DNA from: Eubacterium limosum
GTDB lineage: Bacteria; Bacillota; Clostridia; Eubacteriales; Eubacteriaceae
NCBI RefSeq assembly: GCF_000807675.2
Contig: NZ_CP019962.1
Span: 3,631,157-3,695,156, forward strand
Length of the DNA: 64,000 nt
Direction: 5' to 3'
Part shown: positions 61,520-64,000 of the stretch, in pieces
Layout: each line of letters begins with the position of its first letter
Position numbering within the stretch: the stretch's first letter is position 1
The notes under the pieces: model-generated
The model's input: only the letters and a program-made list of their open reading frames with translations
Databases searched by the model: none
What the model was told of the DNA's origin: nothing
Made by a program: the position numbers and the translations under genes

Positions 61520-61657
61520 CTGCTTTCCTCTGGCAGTGTATGACGGCGGTCTGTTATGGAAATAAAATATTCTAAAGCCATTGCGACCAGGCGGTTTTCA
61601 GCCGGCTTACGCAGTGGGGTGTACCTGGTTAAAGCCCAGCACAGCAAAAAAGGCAGC

Positions 61658-62266
61658 TTAAGACACCATTTTGATAAAGCTGAGAAGCAGCTTCAGGCCG
61701 TAGAAAATAATGACCGCGCCGCAGACCACGTTGATGGCCCGCAGAAGCCGGTCGTTAAATTTATGGCTGAACAGGGTGATGAAAACCGTCAGGCCCAGGA
61801 ACCAGAGGCAGGAGGCTGATGCGACCCCGGCCATAAAGGCGAGGCCCTGCTCTGCGGGCAGGGTGACCCGGAAAGCTCCCAGCATCATGGTGCCGTCGAT
61901 GATGGCCTGGGGGTTGAGCCAGGTGACCACAAAGGCTGTGGCCGCTACCTGGCGCAGCGGCAGGTTCACCTCCGCGGAGGTATCCAGGGTTCCCTTATCC
62001 CGCAGCAGGCCAACGCCAATAACAATGACAATGACACTGCCCGCCAGCAGCACAAGCTTCTGAACCCAGGGAAACTGTTCCATGAGCGCGCCGATGCCAA
62101 AGAAGCAGGCCAGGGCCAGGGAGATGTCAAAGAAGATAACGATGAGTGCTGTAGCGGCAGCACGCCTGCGGCTCTGTGTGAGCGCAGTATTGATGACGAA
62201 CAGATTTTGAAGGCCGATGGGCGCCACGTAGGCCAGGCCCATGGTAAGCCCTTGAAGAAAATGCAT
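61658..62266 (-). CDS. LysE/ArgO family amino-acid exporter
   Basis: 202 residues with six predicted helices. The family signature LAYVAPIGLQNLFVINTAL is near the N-terminus, and a second conserved block is TWLNPQAIIDGTMMLG. Members export basic amino acids or related compounds across the membrane. The start is behind CAGGAGGTCTTT. It is monocistronic and converges on the acetolactate synthase-like gene. The upstream 500 bp holds structured non-coding DNA rather than the usual LysG/LysR gene. Confidence 0.88.
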   Translation of the reverse strand: MHFLQGLTMGLAYVAPIGLQNLFVINTALTQSRRRAAATALIVIFFDISLALACFFGIGALMEQFPWVQKLVLLAGSVIVIVIGVGLLRDKGTLDTSAEVNLPLRQVAATAFVVTWLNPQAIIDGTMMLGAFRVTLPAEQGLAFMAGVASASCLWFLGLTVFITLFSHKFNDRLLRAINVVCGAVIIFYGLKLLLSFIKMVS

Positions 62267-62780
62267 AAAGACCTCCTGATACCAACTAAAATAAGAATGT
62301 TATGTTATAATTATACGCATTATAAGCGGCTGTGTATACAGCCAAAGCAATAAAAGTTACCCAACCCAGAAACTCATCGAGGAGATGCGACGCGGTTTTG
62401 ACAGCCTTTAATTCAAAGCCCGCAAGGCAGGAAGGTTAAACAGGACACTCCTCCCATGTCAAATCAGGACAGAGGCAAGATGTTTAAAAACTCCGAGGGC
62501 CTTACAGGAGTAGGCATTCCGCGCTTGTCCTCAGAACGACACTAGCGGCCGTCCAGCCTTAACAAAATCCGGACGGCTTTTTTCACGTCTATGGACAGCC
62601 CGGTGACACGCGGCGGTTTTCTTCCTATTAGAATAAATATAAATGCGTAAATAGTAAATAACTTAAGGGATGTATCGGCATGCGACAAATCCGACAAACC
62701 CGCCACTGCCAGCTGTCCATAGGCAGTGGGAGCAAACAGGTGATATACTAAAGCCATCAAAACGAAAGGAGATCCCCTCG
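62267..62780. other. 514-bp intergenic region between lysE and the DUF1659 gene
   Basis: It contains TATAAT sequences on both strands near 62306-62316 (divergent promoters), a perfect hairpin GGCTGT-GTAT-ACAGCC (62328-62343), and a structured segment ending in a terminator (62380-62585). No convincing gene is seen. Confidence 0.5.
62380..62585 (+). ncRNA. Possible structured non-coding RNA
   Basis: By hand pairing GAGGA (~62379) can pair with TCCTC (62527-62532), GCGG (~62392) with CCGC (~62519), and CTCCT (~62449) with AGGAG (~62506). Inner hairpins GCC-CGCAA-GGC and TGTC-N6-GACA are also possible. It ends with a terminator: GCCGTCC, a ~16-nt loop, GGACGGC and a T-run (62548-62585). A -10 near 62306 could start it. 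It does not match a riboswitch I know, and 6S-like RNA is only one option by size. Confidence 0.35.
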
Positions 62781-63014
62781 ATGGCCTATGAAAGACAGAA
62801 GCTAAAAAACGAGCTTAAGATTAATCTGAACTATGGAGAGATTAACGGAAAGATCAAGAAAAAGCTCAAGACCTTCAGCGGTCTGAGTACCGATGAAGCC
62901 ATTGCCACACCCGAGGCAGTGGTGCGTACCGCCAAAGCCCTGGGCACTCTGATGGACCCCATCATCAGCGATATTACCAATGTGATGTATTACGATAATA
63001 TTGAAACCGCCTGA
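62781..63014 (+). CDS. DUF1659-like small protein
   Basis: 77 residues from ATG 62781 behind AAAGGAGAT. The segment KKKLKTFSGLSTDEAIATPE plus VVRTAKALGTLM fits the DUF1659 family of short Firmicute proteins. These are usually encoded next to a DUF2922 gene, as here, 41 bp downstream. Their role is unknown. No membrane segment or signal. Confidence 0.7.
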   Translation: MAYERQKLKNELKINLNYGEINGKIKKKLKTFSGLSTDEAIATPEAVVRTAKALGTLMDPIISDITNVMYYDNIETA

Positions 63015-63055
63015 CCCGGTGTTAAGATTAAATAAAAAACAAGAAAGGAGAAAAA

Positions 63056-63289
63056 ATGGAAACTGTCACCACAAAAAGCCTGGATCTGGAATTTCTGTTA
63101 GAAAACGGTGATACAGATACCCTGAGCCTGCCCGACTATCTGGACGGCCTCACCCATGAGCAGATCACCGCAGCGGCCGACATCGTCATCGCACAGAATA
63201 TTTTCCACCCCGGCGGCTTTGCCTACCAGAAGCTCAAGAGCTACGAATACGTTGATAAAACTGTCCGAAAGACTGAGCTGGAAGTCTGA
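63056..63289 (+). CDS. DUF2922-like small protein
   Basis: 77 residues: TKSLDLEFLLENGDTDTLSLPDYLDG, then ITAAADIVIAQNIFHPGG and a VDKTVRKTELEV end, matching the DUF2922 pattern (strand, helix ending AMDxIIAQNxF, strand). It pairs with the DUF1659-like gene upstream. The start has AAGAAAGGAGAAAAA. Function unknown. Palindrome copy D follows the stop and may end the transcript. Confidence 0.75.
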   Translation: METVTTKSLDLEFLLENGDTDTLSLPDYLDGLTHEQITAAADIVIAQNIFHPGGFAYQKLKSYEYVDKTVRKTELEV

Positions 63290-63301
63290 CGGAAAATCTA
63301 C

Positions 63302-63332
63302 GGGGCACAGCACATTTTTGCGCTGTGCTCCC
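63302..63332. repeat. Dispersed palindrome, copy D
   Basis: GGGGCACAGC (63302-63311) / GCTGTGCTCC (from 63322); the core 63305-63328 has the same loop as copy A. No T-run follows, so any terminator role would be weak. Confidence 0.8.
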
Positions 63333-63374
63333 TTATCATGATTACGCCCTCTTACCGAAATTTTCAGGATATTG

Positions 63375-63403
63375 TTGAAATAGAAACAAAAGTTTAATAT
63401 AAT
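63375..63403 (+). promoter_or_regulatory. Promoter of the MarR gene
   Basis: TTGAAA (63375-63380), 17 bp, TATAAT (63398-63403), giving a start near 63410. Confidence 0.75.
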
Positions 63404-63436
63404 AGAGTGAATAACAGAGAAATGGGAGGACAGGCC

Positions 63437-63910
63437 GTGAACAAACAGGAACAGGTGCTGGTGGGCTTCAGGGAACTGATGGACAAGATGACCTGGCTCA
63501 ATAAATCTAAGATGGAGGTCGCACTTAAGGGCTATAAGCCTTCCGAGGTGCATTTCATCGAATATATTGGGAGGAATGCCGATGCCAACGTGACAAGGCT
63601 CGCCGAATCTTTTTACATGACCCGGGGCGCCATCAGCAAGATTTCCCGAAAGCTCATGGAAAAGGGTGTGATCGAAAGCTATCAGAAGCCGGATAATAAA
63701 AAGGAAATCTACTTCAGGCTGACGGAAAAGGGCAGAGAGGTTTACGCTGTCCATGAAGCCCTGCACCGTGAATTTCAGGAACGGGACAAGACCGTTTTTG
63801 AAACCATCACTGAGGAGCAGCTCAATGACATGCTCAGCTTTATGGAACGATATGCCGGCCATCTGGATGCAGAGATCGAAAAGCTGGATACCGGGCGCAA
63901 AGAAAAATAG
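63437..63910 (+). CDS. MarR family transcriptional regulator
   Basis: GTG 63437 is chosen because the transcript should start near 63410 and GGGAGGACAG is just upstream. It gives 157 residues with the MarR winged helix (VTRLAESFYMTRGAISKISRKLMEKGVIE, wing KPDNKKEIYFRLTEKG) between dimerisation helices. MarR dimers repress genes until a small ligand binds. The target may lie beyond the window, where a TTGACA (63982-63987) begins another promoter. Confidence 0.88.
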   Translation: MNKQEQVLVGFRELMDKMTWLNKSKMEVALKGYKPSEVHFIEYIGRNADANVTRLAESFYMTRGAISKISRKLMEKGVIESYQKPDNKKEIYFRLTEKGREVYAVHEALHREFQERDKTVFETITEEQLNDMLSFMERYAGHLDAEIEKLDTGRKEK

Positions 63911-63928
63911 TTTAACTCCTTAAAAAGC

Positions 63929-63980
63929 ACAGGCAGTCTGGCGCCAACGCGGTAGGTTGCATTTTTATTGCCTGTATTTT
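63929..63980 (+). terminator. Possible terminator after the MarR gene
   Basis: ACAGGCA (63929-63935) pairs with TGCCTGT (63969-63975), followed by ATTTTG. The loop is long, so it is tentative. Confidence 0.5.
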
Positions 63981-64000
63981 GTTGACAAGGAAACATAATG

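Noticed and set aside
61556-61819. 87-codon plus-strand ORF after the acetolactate synthase-like gene
   Set aside because: Most of it is antisense to lysE and the N-terminal part has no ribosome site or family resemblance.
62320-62590. Lysine riboswitch controlling the LysE exporter
   Set aside because: The GAGATGCGACGCGG stretch recalls the L-box start, but the conserved later blocks are missing and the orientation is away from lysE.
1-64000. CRISPR arrays, tRNA or rRNA genes, prophage structural genes
   Set aside because: No regularly spaced repeats, no cloverleaf or rRNA core sequences, and no phage morphogenesis proteins were recognised on either strand.

Overview
The window reads as chromosomal DNA of a low-to-mid G+C anaerobic Firmicute, most likely a Eubacterium limosum/callanderi-type acetogen of the Eubacteriaceae. 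The inference rests on gene content and style: strong AAGGAGG ribosome sites, TTGACA/TATAAT promoters, indolepyruvate:ferredoxin oxidoreductase, a B12-dependent ribonucleotide reductase, a cobinamide-salvage amidohydrolase, an MtaA/UroD-like protein and class A RNase P RNA. No tRNA, rRNA or CRISPR array was seen.

Layout. 0-1.5 kb: end of an AmmeMemoRadiSam pair. 1.5-2.5 kb: AT-rich, gene-poor island with two very small ORFs, each with its own promoter, and an attenuator-like leader. 2.5-5.4 kb: UroD-like gene, divergent TetR regulator with paired operators, and a cyclase-family gene. 5.6-7.7 kb: small membrane protein, CbiZ, Ogt and a shortened AlkD-like gene. 7.8-13.6 kb: housekeeping run dnaG-rpoD-trmK-nif3-like-galE. 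13.8-17.4 kb: iorAB, a Cys-rich small protein, plsY. 17.5-20.5 kb: nrdJ. 20.5-36 kb: csbD, proB, a GT28 glycosyltransferase, rpsO, pnp, dut, ftsK, rimO, pgsA, a nucleoid-associated protein, cinA, recA and dinB. 36-42.6 kb: glycerol facilitator, flotillin operon, htrA with a two-component pair. 42.6-44.3 kb: rnpB, a desulforedoxin-domain protein and small SOS-promoter ORFs lying between two copies of the rnpB tail/terminator. 44.3-49 kb: ABC-2 exporter operon, CPBP protease, a decayed stretch and a GPP34 protein. 49-54 kb: cyclic-di-GMP signalling genes broken by an IS1182-type element and by an apparent deletion. 54-61.5 kb: two overlapping YhgE/Pip genes, a divergent TetR regulator and an acetolactate synthase-like gene, apparently one regulon. 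61.6-64 kb: LysE exporter, a possible structured RNA, a DUF1659/DUF2922 pair and a MarR regulator.

How the genes work together. DNA replication, repair and SOS functions (dnaG, recA with a LexA-type box, dinB, ogt) and RNA turnover/translation (rpsO, pnp, rimO, rnpB) form the core. Accessory parts are the small-peptide island, the SOS-type promoters beside the duplicated rnpB tail, and the TetR-YhgE-acetolactate synthase locus. A family of four near-identical covarying palindromes (34.7, 54.2, 59.0 and 63.3 kb) is scattered between genes and explained by no gene.
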